From assembly GCA_043764095.1 (NCBI GenBank), contig JAYUKX010000017.1, positions 7,619 to 71,618 on the forward strand: 64,000 nucleotides of DNA. Direction: 5' to 3'. The notes under the pieces are model-generated. The model saw only the letters and a list, made by a program, of their open reading frames with translations, did no database searches and was not told where the DNA came from. This document shows positions 17,764 through 28,370 of the stretch, in pieces; positions within the stretch are counted from its first letter, which is position 1, and each line of letters opens with the position of its first letter. A program made the translations under genes and the position numbers. The DNA comes from M3007 sp043764095 (GTDB lineage Bacteria; Bacteroidota; Bacteroidia; Chitinophagales; Saprospiraceae).

Positions 17764-19266
17764 GTGGTAAGAGTTCGTTTTGCACCATCTCCAACAGGCA
17801 CGCTTCATATTGGCGGCGTTCGCACTGCATTGTATAACTATTTGCTCGCCCGCAAGTTGGGTGGGCAGTTTATCCTTCGTATTGAAGATACGGATCAAAC
17901 CCGATTTGTACCCGGTGCAGAAGACTATATTATTGAAGCCCTGCGTTGGACGGGTCTTGTGCCAGATGAAGGTGTAGGTTTTGGCGGCGAATATGGCCCA
18001 TACCGCCAAAGCGACCGCAAGGCGATTTATTTGGAATATACCCAAAAATTACTGGATCGCGGCCATGCTTATTATGCCTTTGATACACCCGAAGAATTGG
18101 ATGAAAAACGCGCCAATACCGAAAATTTTATCTACGGCAGTGGCTCGCGCATAACGATGAAAAATAGTTTATCCCTTTCTGAGGCCACTTTATCGGAACT
18201 CAAAGCCAACGGAACACCCGCTGTGGTACGTCTTAAAGTAGAGCCAGGTCAAGCGATTAAGATTAATGATTTGATCCGTGGCGAGGTCGTATTTCAAGGT
18301 GATGAATTGGACGATAAAGTGCTGATGAAAGCCGACGGAATGCCCACTTATCATTTGGCCAATATTGTGGACGATCATTTGATGAAGATCAGCCATGTGA
18401 TACGTGGGGAGGAATGGCTTTCCAGTACAGCACACCACGTGTTATTGTACCGTGGTTTTGGTTGGGAAGATACGATGCCGGCTTTTGCGCACCTGCCTTT
18501 GATTATGAAACCCGTAGGCAATGGCAAATTGAGCAAGCGCGATGGTGCCAAATTTGGCATTCCTGTATTTCCTTTGGCTTGGCCATCTGCTAACCCGGAA
18601 GAATATGCCCCTGGTTTTCGTGAAAACGGTTTTTTACCAGAAGCATTGATTAATTTTTTGGCATTGCTGGGGTGGCATCCAGAAGATGACCAGGAGATTT
18701 TTACGATGGAGGAACTGATTCAGGCGTTTTCATTGGAAAAAATCAACAAAAGTGGTGCGCGGTTTGATTATGATAAGGCCAAATGGTTCAACCAAAAATA
18801 TATCCAGCAGATGGATAATGTATCTTTGGCAAAGTTAATCCGTCCTTATGCGGAAAGTAAAAATTACACATCAACGGAAGATTTTTTAGTAGAAGTGGCG
18901 GTTCTTATGAAAGAAAGGGTTACTTTCGTGCAAGATTTCACAGAGGTAGGCTATTACTTATTTGAACCCGTTCGCGAATATGACCAAGAGACATTAGCTA
19001 AAAAGTGGAAACCCGAACTAAAATCGGCTTTTGAGGACTTAATTACCTTCATTGGCCATCAAGAAGACTTTAATTCGGTAATATTAGAGGCCGCTGTTAA
19101 AACATATATACAGGAAACGGGATTAAAAGCGGGCGATATACTACCTTTGCTCCGAATAGCAATGGCAGGTACGATGAAAGGCCCCGCTATTTTTGATATG
19201 GCAGCCATGCTAGGTAAAAAAGAAACATTGGAAAGAATCACAAAATTTGTGTCTGCCCAATCTTAA
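17764..19266 (+). CDS. gltX: Glutamate--tRNA ligase
   Basis: 500 residues. The GTG at 17764 is the only plausible start: an in-frame TAA lies 15 bp upstream and translation from it gives the canonical N-terminus VRVRFAPSPTGTLHIGGVRT. The HIGH-type motif is LHIGG and the KMSKS-type motif is GKLSKRDG, both ATP-binding elements of class I synthetases. The C-terminal anticodon-binding domain is complete (ILPLLRIAMAGTMKGPAIFDM). Charges tRNA-Glu in the cytoplasm. Confidence 0.97.
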   Translation: MVRVRFAPSPTGTLHIGGVRTALYNYLLARKLGGQFILRIEDTDQTRFVPGAEDYIIEALRWTGLVPDEGVGFGGEYGPYRQSDRKAIYLEYTQKLLDRGHAYYAFDTPEELDEKRANTENFIYGSGSRITMKNSLSLSEATLSELKANGTPAVVRLKVEPGQAIKINDLIRGEVVFQGDELDDKVLMKADGMPTYHLANIVDDHLMKISHVIRGEEWLSSTAHHVLLYRGFGWEDTMPAFAHLPLIMKPVGNGKLSKRDGAKFGIPVFPLAWPSANPEEYAPGFRENGFLPEALINFLALLGWHPEDDQEIFTMEELIQAFSLEKINKSGARFDYDKAKWFNQKYIQQMDNVSLAKLIRPYAESKNYTSTEDFLVEVAVLMKERVTFVQDFTEVGYYLFEPVREYDQETLAKKWKPELKSAFEDLITFIGHQEDFNSVILEAAVKTYIQETGLKAGDILPLLRIAMAGTMKGPAIFDMAAMLGKKETLERITKFVSAQS

Positions 19267-19370
19267 AATATAGGCTTTAATCTATTTTTTTAATCCATCC
19301 TTATCACCATGAACATTATTGCTATTTGTCCCTCCCCCGTCGGTATAAATAGCGATAAAACGATTTGTTT

Positions 19371-22300
19371 ATGCAAAACCGGTCTTTACACCTCCCCCGG
19401 ATTTTTGCGGTAATTTCCGTTATTTTATTGTCCGCAAAGACCATAAATGCCCAAGCAGGCTTCTTTTTTTTCACCAATCCACCGATTAATGTTGGTGTAT
19501 TGCCGAATTGTTTTGGAGCTGTTTCAAGCGGAATACCGCCCGTAGTAACCCCCACTACACCGGGAGCGACAATCACCTTGTCGCAGTTTTCACCCAGTAA
19601 TTCTTATGCTTTTAGCGATCAGTTTCCTTTAGGGACACTTCAAGTGGTCAAATGGGACGTAGCAGACAATGCTGGACATGCCCACACGTTCGAATTTAGT
19701 GTGCAGTTTGTCGATATTACGCCACCCGTATTCGATGTTTTAGCCACACCCACGCCACTTACTGTCAATTCTATCGCCGAAGTCCCTCCGTTGGGGCCTA
19801 TTCCGATCACGGATAATTGCGATATGCCCATGACTGTCAATGTGACACAAATGTTTTCGCAAACCATGCCGCCGCCGCTTTGTCAGGCGGGTACTTTCCA
19901 ACGTACTTGGACTGCCACCGATGCTGCGAACAATTTTGCTATTTATACCCAAACCATCATTGTGCTTAGGGATTCGTTGCCACCTGTTATTACCGTACCT
20001 CCGGCGAATGGCACAGCACCTTGCGCATCCCTTCCCGGTGCATATACGGCTTGGCTCAATGCCCAAATGGCACTGTTTACCGCTACCGATGCCTCTGGAA
20101 CACCTACTAAATCCAATAATGCCCCAGCAGGATTGACATCTTGCCCTGCGCCAGTTACGGTCATTTTCCGAGCCACAGACCAGTGTGGCCTAACGGCAAC
20201 AGCTTCGGCTACCTTTAGCAGTTCCGATACACAGCCCCCAACAGTTCAAGTAGAACCAAAGGATACGGTTGCTTTTTGTGGCAATCATCAGGCAAAACTT
20301 GGAGAATTTATACAGACTAGGGCCTATTCCACGGTTACGGATCTTTGTTCTACTAATTTAACTTGGCGGATGTTGGTCAATGGCGTAGAACGCGATTCAG
20401 CGCAGATTGCTAGCATAATTCAAGATTCAATATTGACTAGTGTCTGTGGTGTTAAACTCATTGGAAGTCAATCTTATGCAAAAGTCCGCGCTTACGTTCG
20501 TGTTGATTTTTTTGCTAAAGACCCCTGTATGAACGAAGTATTTGTAGGTCAGGGTGTGTTTGGCGTGATTGATACCACAGGGCCAGTGATTACGGGTTCT
20601 GCCCTCACATCCGAAAGTTGTGGCGGCGGCAATGACCAAACCGCGCTTAATACATGGATCAATGCCAAGGGCAATGCCACCGTAACCGATAATTGTTCCA
20701 GTACAACTTGGACGAATTTTAGTTTTACCACTTCTAATGGGCAAACGGGCAACGGCAATTTTAACACAGGCCCCTACCCTACTGTGCAAGCCAATAGTTG
20801 TAATTGGTTTACCGATGTCACCTTCCGAGCCACCGATCAATGTGGTAATACAGGTTCTAAAACATTGCGATTCAGACTCACCGACAATATTGCACCCACC
20901 ATTGGAGGTTTCCCCGATACCACAATTATCTATTGCCCAACGGCTATACCCAGTTCGTTCACCGCAATAGTGACCGACAATTGCTCTACTGGGCTGGTGG
21001 CTAGTTATACCACGCAATATGCAGATACGATTTGTGCGGGCAACTATTCGTATAAAGTAAAATGGACGGCGACCGATCAATGTAATAATACAGGTACAAA
21101 AACACAAATTTTTGCTATTAGAGATACAATTCGCCCGGTATTTACGCTGGTACCGCCCAATGTAACCTTTAGTTGTGATAGTGTTCCTTTTGTGCCTGCT
21201 CCTGTAATTGGGACTACGGTAACGGCGACCGATCAATGTGGTACAATGCAAGGCATCACTTTTACGACCACGAACAACCAAAACCCCAACCCCAATGTAT
21301 GCGCACATTACAACTACGAAATAACCCGCCGATTTACGGCTACTGATAAATGCGGGAATACCCGTACTGCGCAACAAGTCGTTAGTATTAGGGATACCAA
21401 AGGGCCTACTGCGGCAATTCCTTTGCCCGATACTATTGTTTTTTGCCAAAACCTACCTTTAAACGCCACTATTCCGCCAGCAATAGACAAATGCAGCCCC
21501 GTTGTAGGGCCAGTAGTACAGCACACCCAAACCATTGTAGCGGGTACTTGTCCCGACAGTTATACCATAGTGGTTACTTGGCGCGCAACGGATGTTTGCG
21601 GAAATACGGGTTTATTTTCCAGAAACTTTTTGGTACGCGATACCATTCGCCCTACCATTAGTAATATACCCGCCAATATCACGGTAGAATGCGATGCTAT
21701 TCCCCTAGCTCCCGCCATTGGAAGCCTTACAGTAACCGATAATTGTGATGCGACGCCGAGCGTAGTGTTTAATGAAACAGAAATACGCGACCCAAATGTG
21801 GCCAGTTGTAACCATTGGAGCAATTACCAAATCAAACGGCAATGGGTTGCGACCGATGCTTGCGCCAATGCACGCACTTATACCCAAACGATCAGCATCG
21901 TCGATAATACACCACCCATTTTCTTGGTAAAAGATACCATATTGTACCCCAATACGCCTGGTCAATGCGGTGCTAATATATTGCCACCTACCCCATTATC
22001 AGCCTATGACCAATGTGCAGTATTGCCTATTAATGCGATATTATTGGATACCACCGCCATTACAGGTCCTCCTATTAGCGATGCAGTATGCGATACAGTG
22101 TTCATGGCCATGAATGCTTTAAACTTACCACCATTACAGCCCGTTACTGGCAATGCTGTTTTGAGTATTTTTTTAGATAATGCCGATGCAGAAGGCCCCG
22201 ATGAATATTTTAGGGTGTATGGAGAAAATGGCGTTTATATTGGCAAAACTGATCCCGTTACGCCTGCCCAATGCGGTAGTGGGGTTACTACATTTAATAT

Positions 22301-25300
22301 CAGCGCGCTTAATTTGAATAATTGGCTCACCGATGGTCAATTGACGCTTACGCTTGCACCTAATGGAACAGGCGCAGATGCGATTAACCCAATTTGCCCA
22401 GGCAGACGTGTACGTGCGCAAGTGGACTACCAATATTTATCACCACAAATTGGCGTAACAATCACTTATAAGATAGATAACGGCCCATTACAACCTTATC
22501 CGGCAAGCAGCCAAATGTTTTTAGCAACGGGTACGCATATCATTACTTATACCGTTGCGGATTGTGTGGGCAATAGTAGAACCGCTACTACGGTTATCCG
22601 TATTAGTGATATTGAACCGCCATTAATTGCATCACCTGCTGCACAAACTGTCTATGTAGGTGTAAATAATTGTATAAATAACTGGACAGTGCCTTTGCCA
22701 AATGTCACAGAGAACTGTGATTTATCTGGTACACTGTCTAGGAGCTCAGTGCTTACTAATACTAAATTTGTCAATAATGCCAATGCTGGTTTTGTCCCTC
22801 AGGATATTACCTTGAACATTACAGGGTTAATTCCCAATGCTTTCTCGAGCGGTGTGTTAAAAATTCGCCATCGCGGCGACAATGGCAATGCAGGAGAATT
22901 TTTTAAGGTATTGGATGAACTGGGCAATCAATTTTCTACCACTTCAATCAACACTGTTCCAGCGAGTTCATGTGTAAGTTTTTTTGAAACCATTATCAAT
23001 GTTTCGGCAGCCGATATCAACAACTGGGCAGCCAATGGAAGTACTCAAATCAAATTGGTGGCCAATACAGATGCGATCACCTTTAGCGATTTTATTAATC
23101 CATGCGGGCCATTGAATGCTGGAGGTTTTGATGGAAGCAGTGCAGTGCAAGCAACGCTCGAGTACGATTATGCCATTATTAATTATGAAATTAAAAATGC
23201 GCAACAAACCGTAGTCAGTAGCGGCTTGGTAGTTGGGCAACAAACCACGGCTAATTTAACCGCTGGAGCATATAAAGTTAAATATACGACCACGGATCAG
23301 GCGGGGAATATTGCACAGTCCACCTTTAATTTAACGGTGCGCGATACAGTAAAACCCAAAGCCTTATGCCAAAATATTGCCATTTTTGTTTCGGTTTTAG
23401 GCGATAATCCTTATACGTTATCTCCGACCCAAATCGATAATGGTAGCAACGATAACTGTGCTGGCAGCAATGTATCGCTGAGTCTTTCTCAAACATTTTT
23501 TACTTGTAACCAATCTGGGCAAATTGTGCCTGTAATGCTCACGGTTACTGACACCTCGGGCAATACCGCAAAATGTACCGCTCAAGTAAGTGTCAATACG
23601 GAAATGATAACAGCCAGTTCTACGGCTAATATTTGTGAAGGCGGTATGGCGCAGTTATTGTGCGACCCTCCAGGCAACGATGCCAATTATACCTATAAAT
23701 GGAGCAATGCACTGGGTAGCTACACTTCCATGATGCAAAACCCTATTTTGAATAACGTACAATTGAGCCAAGAAGGTACGTATATGGTAACCGTAACGGG
23801 GCCAACGGGTTGTACCGCTGTGGGTGAAACACAATTACAATTGATCGGTTTGCCTTTCCAACCCATTCTCAATGCTGACCAAACATTGATTTGTGCAGGA
23901 CAGGGGCTCAATTTGAGTACCAATGCCTACACAGGAAACGATGTATCTTATCAGTGGTACCGCAATACGATTGATACTTTGATCGCAACCACGATCCAAC
24001 CCAATTTGATACTGAGCAACCCGCCAACGGGTATTCATCAATATTTTGTAAGGATCGTTGACCTCAATTGTAGTTCTGCGCTTTCTGCACCTCTATCCAT
24101 TAAGGTACAAGTGCCTATTACGGCAACTGTAATCAATAGTAATCTCAATCCTTGTGAGGGCGATTTGATCCAACTAGGAACAAATATTGAAGGCCCCGGC
24201 ATCACTTACTTATGGACTGGCCCACAAAATTTCACAGTACAGACACCGCCAGCATTCCCTGCCACACTCAGCAATGCTGGTAATTATACGTTATTTGTTT
24301 TTGCCAATGGCTGTCCGGGTACCCCAACCACGGTGAATGTAGCTGTCCGTGATCGACCCGATGCGCCGATGATTACTGGAAATACTGGCGTTTGTGAAGG
24401 TGCAACCGTAATGCTAACCGCACAGCCTGCCGCTGGTAATCCATTTTTGTGGATTTCGCCAGATTTGGACACCGTGAACACAGGTATCGTTAATGCCTTG
24501 ATGTTGAACAATGTAACACAGGCAGATTCGGGATATTGGAAAGTAATTGCTGTTTTGAATGGTTGCGTATCTCCTGCCTCGCTCCCACATTTAGTAGCGA
24601 TTGAAAAATACCCTGTGGTAGTCGTGAATGCCAATACGCCCATTTGCCAAGGTGGTGTATTGCAATTGCAAGCCAATGTAAATCAGGCAGTTAATTCTTA
24701 TTCTTGGAGCGGCCCTGATATGTTTTCGGCATTTACTAAAGAGACGGTGGATAATACCCCATCAACGGGTAATTACGCAGTTACGGTTTCTACTAATTTT
24801 GGTTGTTCGGCTAATGCATCCATCAATGTAAATGTGGTCAATCCTCCGCTGATTACTTCCGTAACCAGCAATGCGCCGACTTGTGTAGATGGTAATATTT
24901 CGGTGCAACTGTTCCATACTTTGGCCAGTACCGCCAATGCACCTTATACCTATAAATGGACTTACCCAAGCGGTACCACGTCCACATTACCCAATCCGAT
25001 TATTCCAACGGCCAATACGAGCAGTAATGGGTCTTATACATTGGTAGTCACCGATATGTTTGGTTGTGTTTCAGCACCGCAAAGCACTATTCTGGCCTTA
25101 CAAATGATACCAACTATTCCAGTACTGGCGCAGGCCAATCCTATATGTGAAGGCGCAACAACAAATATTATCATTTCTAATGATTATCTGGGTAATCCCA
25201 GTTTCATTTGGCAGATTCCGGGTAATCCTAATGTGATAACCACCGATAAAGTTTACACTATTACAAATGCTACATTGGCCAATGGCGGTGGTTATATTGT

Positions 25301-27308
25301 TCAAGCCCAAATAGGCGACTGTATTTCCGATTCTTCCGCTTTAATGCTGTTAGAAATAAATAAAACACCAGCACCGCCACTCATCACAGCCGAAACACCT
25401 GTATGTGAAGGTGATACGATTACTTTTAAGGCTCAAGCACAGCCCGGAATAATGGTGCAATCGTGGAACTGGAGCGGCCCATCGGCCTTTGCTGTTTTTG
25501 CAGGCAATACCCCAACACCGTTCCGTTCCCCTGCTTTACCTGAGCACGCCGGTGCTTATTCGATCAATATTATAACAACGGATGGTTGCCAATCGTCACA
25601 AAGCGAACCAACTATTATCACTATAAAACCCAAACCCAAGACGCCTATCGCGCTCACAAGTAATAATATTTGTTTGGCGCAGGCAGATACTTTGACACTT
25701 AGTGTAGCCCCTGGCACACAAACCAATTTGGCGACTTATACATGGTATCAATATACTACACAATTACCCCTAGGTACGCCAAGTTTATCGCCTGTACTTA
25801 CGTTAACTGATTTTAGTGGTTACACAGCAGGACAAAATGCCTTTTACGTAGTAGCAGAACTGGATGGCTGCAAATCGGTAAAATCCTTTAATGTTTCGGC
25901 TAATTTCCTCCAGTTACCAACTGATTTGGCACAAGTTCAAACAGATTCACTAGGGCATTGTGGCCCAAAACTGGACTTATTGGCCATAGAACCCGTTAGT
26001 AGTAACGTTACAGGTATTTGGTCTTTGCTCAGCGGCCCCAATGTTGCCATTGCTAATCCTTCTAGTGTATTTTCATTGGTCGATGGGCTAGTTGGGGGCC
26101 AAACCTATCAGTTTTTGTGGACATTGAGCAAAGATGCCTGCGAAAACTTTAGTCAAGACACCATGACCGTAGTCGTTAATATTGAGGAAAAAGCGATGGC
26201 TATGGCAGATACTACGATTTGTTTTCCCTCTGAGATAACACTACATGCCTCACCCGCTCAAATTAACCAAGGCTATTGGAAACAGAGTATAGGACAGGCA
26301 AGTATTACAAATCCGAGTATCGAAATCATAACACCCGATAGCAGCACTACCTTGGTGACCGGTTTAAGGCCCATTACTATGATTCAAGATGGCTTTATCT
26401 TTACTTGGGTCATTGATAATTTGGCATGCGGACTTTCTGAGGACATAGTAAAAATTACCCCGATTTACAACGAACCTATTGCTCAAGCCGATTCGGTGCA
26501 ATGCGCTGTAAATGGATTAACGGAATTAAAAGCCACGCCTTTAGAAGCCTTTGAAACGGGTGCTTGGACTAGTCCTAATAGTAATATTATCTTTAATAAC
26601 CCTAGCGCAGCAGTGACTATTGCCGATAATTTGGAGCAAGGCAATAATACATTTATATGGACAACCAATGGCGGTATTTGTGGCGATAAATCTAGAGATA
26701 CGGCCATTGTCACACTTCAATTAAAACCGACAGCAGCACTGGATACGGTGACTGTACCTTTTGGCAGCCCAGTGGCTTTTAATGTGTTGTCCAATGATAT
26801 TGTTGCTACCAATAATTATAGTGTAGAGATCATTACGCCACCTAATTCGGGCCAATTGAACCCAACAGGGACTACTGGCTCGGGCAATTTTACTTATATT
26901 CCCGACATAACTTATGAAGGACTAGAAACGGCCTTGTACCGCGTCTGTAATATAGCATGTTTGTCCATTTCCCCCGACGATGCTTGTGATTTTGCAAATA
27001 TTGAACTCAATGTGGGAGCCTCTACCACTTGCGATATCCCATCGGTGATTACACCTAATGGCGATGAAGTAAACGATGTTTTCATTATCCCTTGTATCAA
27101 TTGTTCCGATTGTCCAAGAAAAAATGAACTCGTTATTTTTAACCAATGGGGCGATAAGGTTTTTTATGCCTCTCCTTATGACCAAAACTGGGACGGTACA
27201 AATCAAGGCGGTGATAACTTACCTGTTGGTAGTTATTTCTATGTACTAAAGATTAACAAAGACACTCAATCAGAAACCAAAACTGGATTTATTATTATAC
27301 AACGATAA
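19371..27308 (+). CDS. Giant T9SS-secreted adhesin-like protein with HYR-type and Ig-like repeats
   Basis: About 2645 residues. ATG 19371 gives a signal peptide (MQNRSLHLPRIFAVISVILL...INAQ). Residues about 80-900 are a series of HYR-type beta-sandwich repeats with the pattern TDNC...RATDQCGNT...DTxxPxI, rich in paired Cys. Residues about 900-1350 contain two larger variants, about 1390-2300 are PKD/Ig-like repeats (CEGxxxxL...Y.W..P) and about 2470-2550 an Ig domain (TVPFGSPVAFNVLSNDI). The C-terminus (VITPNGDEVNDVF, IFNQWGDKVF, NWDGTNQGG, PVGSYFYVLKI) is the gliding-motility-associated CHU_C domain, a type B T9SS signal. The next gene is PorP/SprF-like, as expected for type B cargo. Confidence 0.92.
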   Translation: MQNRSLHLPRIFAVISVILLSAKTINAQAGFFFFTNPPINVGVLPNCFGAVSSGIPPVVTPTTPGATITLSQFSPSNSYAFSDQFPLGTLQVVKWDVADNAGHAHTFEFSVQFVDITPPVFDVLATPTPLTVNSIAEVPPLGPIPITDNCDMPMTVNVTQMFSQTMPPPLCQAGTFQRTWTATDAANNFAIYTQTIIVLRDSLPPVITVPPANGTAPCASLPGAYTAWLNAQMALFTATDASGTPTKSNNAPAGLTSCPAPVTVIFRATDQCGLTATASATFSSSDTQPPTVQVEPKDTVAFCGNHQAKLGEFIQTRAYSTVTDLCSTNLTWRMLVNGVERDSAQIASIIQDSILTSVCGVKLIGSQSYAKVRAYVRVDFFAKDPCMNEVFVGQGVFGVIDTTGPVITGSALTSESCGGGNDQTALNTWINAKGNATVTDNCSSTTWTNFSFTTSNGQTGNGNFNTGPYPTVQANSCNWFTDVTFRATDQCGNTGSKTLRFRLTDNIAPTIGGFPDTTIIYCPTAIPSSFTAIVTDNCSTGLVASYTTQYADTICAGNYSYKVKWTATDQCNNTGTKTQIFAIRDTIRPVFTLVPPNVTFSCDSVPFVPAPVIGTTVTATDQCGTMQGITFTTTNNQNPNPNVCAHYNYEITRRFTATDKCGNTRTAQQVVSIRDTKGPTAAIPLPDTIVFCQNLPLNATIPPAIDKCSPVVGPVVQHTQTIVAGTCPDSYTIVVTWRATDVCGNTGLFSRNFLVRDTIRPTISNIPANITVECDAIPLAPAIGSLTVTDNCDATPSVVFNETEIRDPNVASCNHWSNYQIKRQWVATDACANARTYTQTISIVDNTPPIFLVKDTILYPNTPGQCGANILPPTPLSAYDQCAVLPINAILLDTTAITGPPISDAVCDTVFMAMNALNLPPLQPVTGNAVLSIFLDNADAEGPDEYFRVYGENGVYIGKTDPVTPAQCGSGVTTFNISALNLNNWLTDGQLTLTLAPNGTGADAINPICPGRRVRAQVDYQYLSPQIGVTITYKIDNGPLQPYPASSQMFLATGTHIITYTVADCVGNSRTATTVIRISDIEPPLIASPAAQTVYVGVNNCINNWTVPLPNVTENCDLSGTLSRSSVLTNTKFVNNANAGFVPQDITLNITGLIPNAFSSGVLKIRHRGDNGNAGEFFKVLDELGNQFSTTSINTVPASSCVSFFETIINVSAADINNWAANGSTQIKLVANTDAITFSDFINPCGPLNAGGFDGSSAVQATLEYDYAIINYEIKNAQQTVVSSGLVVGQQTTANLTAGAYKVKYTTTDQAGNIAQSTFNLTVRDTVKPKALCQNIAIFVSVLGDNPYTLSPTQIDNGSNDNCAGSNVSLSLSQTFFTCNQSGQIVPVMLTVTDTSGNTAKCTAQVSVNTEMITASSTANICEGGMAQLLCDPPGNDANYTYKWSNALGSYTSMMQNPILNNVQLSQEGTYMVTVTGPTGCTAVGETQLQLIGLPFQPILNADQTLICAGQGLNLSTNAYTGNDVSYQWYRNTIDTLIATTIQPNLILSNPPTGIHQYFVRIVDLNCSSALSAPLSIKVQVPITATVINSNLNPCEGDLIQLGTNIEGPGITYLWTGPQNFTVQTPPAFPATLSNAGNYTLFVFANGCPGTPTTVNVAVRDRPDAPMITGNTGVCEGATVMLTAQPAAGNPFLWISPDLDTVNTGIVNALMLNNVTQADSGYWKVIAVLNGCVSPASLPHLVAIEKYPVVVVNANTPICQGGVLQLQANVNQAVNSYSWSGPDMFSAFTKETVDNTPSTGNYAVTVSTNFGCSANASINVNVVNPPLITSVTSNAPTCVDGNISVQLFHTLASTANAPYTYKWTYPSGTTSTLPNPIIPTANTSSNGSYTLVVTDMFGCVSAPQSTILALQMIPTIPVLAQANPICEGATTNIIISNDYLGNPSFIWQIPGNPNVITTDKVYTITNATLANGGGYIVQAQIGDCISDSSALMLLEINKTPAPPLITAETPVCEGDTITFKAQAQPGIMVQSWNWSGPSAFAVFAGNTPTPFRSPALPEHAGAYSINIITTDGCQSSQSEPTIITIKPKPKTPIALTSNNICLAQADTLTLSVAPGTQTNLATYTWYQYTTQLPLGTPSLSPVLTLTDFSGYTAGQNAFYVVAELDGCKSVKSFNVSANFLQLPTDLAQVQTDSLGHCGPKLDLLAIEPVSSNVTGIWSLLSGPNVAIANPSSVFSLVDGLVGGQTYQFLWTLSKDACENFSQDTMTVVVNIEEKAMAMADTTICFPSEITLHASPAQINQGYWKQSIGQASITNPSIEIITPDSSTTLVTGLRPITMIQDGFIFTWVIDNLACGLSEDIVKITPIYNEPIAQADSVQCAVNGLTELKATPLEAFETGAWTSPNSNIIFNNPSAAVTIADNLEQGNNTFIWTTNGGICGDKSRDTAIVTLQLKPTAALDTVTVPFGSPVAFNVLSNDIVATNNYSVEIITPPNSGQLNPTGTTGSGNFTYIPDITYEGLETALYRVCNIACLSISPDDACDFANIELNVGASTTCDIPSVITPNGDEVNDVFIIPCINCSDCPRKNELVIFNQWGDKVFYASPYDQNWDGTNQGGDNLPVGSYFYVLKINKDTQSETKTGFIIIQR

Positions 27309-27321
27309 CCGAATTATATCA

Positions 27322-28311
27322 ATGAAAAATATTTATATCATACTACTTTTAGTATTATTCGGCCAACTTGTACAAGCACAACAAGAAGGGCTGCAAACGC
27401 AGTTTATGTACAATAAACTAGCATTTAACCCCGCTTATGCAGGAAGTTATGCATCTCCGGTAATTACTGCGGTCAACCGATCCCAATGGATTGGTATTGA
27501 AGGTGCGCCCACCACACAAGCCGTTTCTTATTGCCAACCTATGCTGAGTAACCATTTTGGATTGGGTGTTAATTTGGTGCGCAATGTCATTACCATCAAC
27601 CGCACGCTTACGGCAGAACTATCCTATGCTTATCAAATGGCATTGCCACGAGGTTATTTGGGCATTGGTATTCAGGCCAGTATGCGGCATTTTAAACAAG
27701 ACTGGAATGATAGTCGTATTATTACTTCCCAGCCATCAAGCGCGGATGTAGCCTTGCCAAACGGAGTACAAGGAAAGGTACTCCCTAATTTTGGTGCAGG
27801 TATTTTTTATACCGCACCACGCTGGTATGCGGGCTTTAGTTTGCCGCGTTTGGTGGATAATAATATTGATTTCTCTTTATTAGGAGATAAAAAATCGCGC
27901 GAAGCGCAACATTTCAATATGATGGTAGGTGCAGCATTTGCACTGAGCGAAACGATTGATATTGTGCCTCAAACACAGTTTAGATATGTAAAAAATGCAC
28001 CGCCAGATATGGACATCAATGTGATGGTGGATGTACGCCGCAAATTTTTGGGCGGTATGACCTACCGTATCGGCGGCGACAAAAATGGCCTTGGAGAAAG
28101 TATCGACATCATGGCAGGTGCTTATGCCACCAAAAACCTGATGCTCATGCTGTCTTATGATATTGGTCTTACTCGACTCGCTTCCTTCCAAAACGGAAGT
28201 ATTGAAGCCACACTCCGCTGGATCATCAACCCACCAGAAGGTAGTGAAACCGTGGACCCCAACCGACCCGATCGTGCAGCAGGCGGACGCGGCTCCTTCT
28301 ATTATTTTTAA
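27322..28311 (+). CDS. PorP/SprF-family type IX secretion outer membrane protein
   Basis: 329 residues with signal peptide (MKNIYIILLLVLFGQLVQAQ) and the typical start of mature PorP/SprF proteins: QFMYNKLAFNPAYAGSYASP, followed by NRSQWIGIEGAPTTQ. The rest is a predicted beta-barrel. In this family SprF-like proteins are required for export or attachment of a particular type B cargo, usually encoded next door. Here the start lies 13 bp after the 2645-residue adhesin, so the two form a dedicated secretion pair. The stretch after GSETVDPNRPDR is a short Gly-rich tail. Confidence 0.93.
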   Translation: MKNIYIILLLVLFGQLVQAQQEGLQTQFMYNKLAFNPAYAGSYASPVITAVNRSQWIGIEGAPTTQAVSYCQPMLSNHFGLGVNLVRNVITINRTLTAELSYAYQMALPRGYLGIGIQASMRHFKQDWNDSRIITSQPSSADVALPNGVQGKVLPNFGAGIFYTAPRWYAGFSLPRLVDNNIDFSLLGDKKSREAQHFNMMVGAAFALSETIDIVPQTQFRYVKNAPPDMDINVMVDVRRKFLGGMTYRIGGDKNGLGESIDIMAGAYATKNLMLMLSYDIGLTRLASFQNGSIEATLRWIINPPEGSETVDPNRPDRAAGGRGSFYYF

Positions 28312-28370
28312 ATATTTTTTTGTTCATCCACTCCTCAAACTGAACCAATAACAGTCAACAAACACTAATA

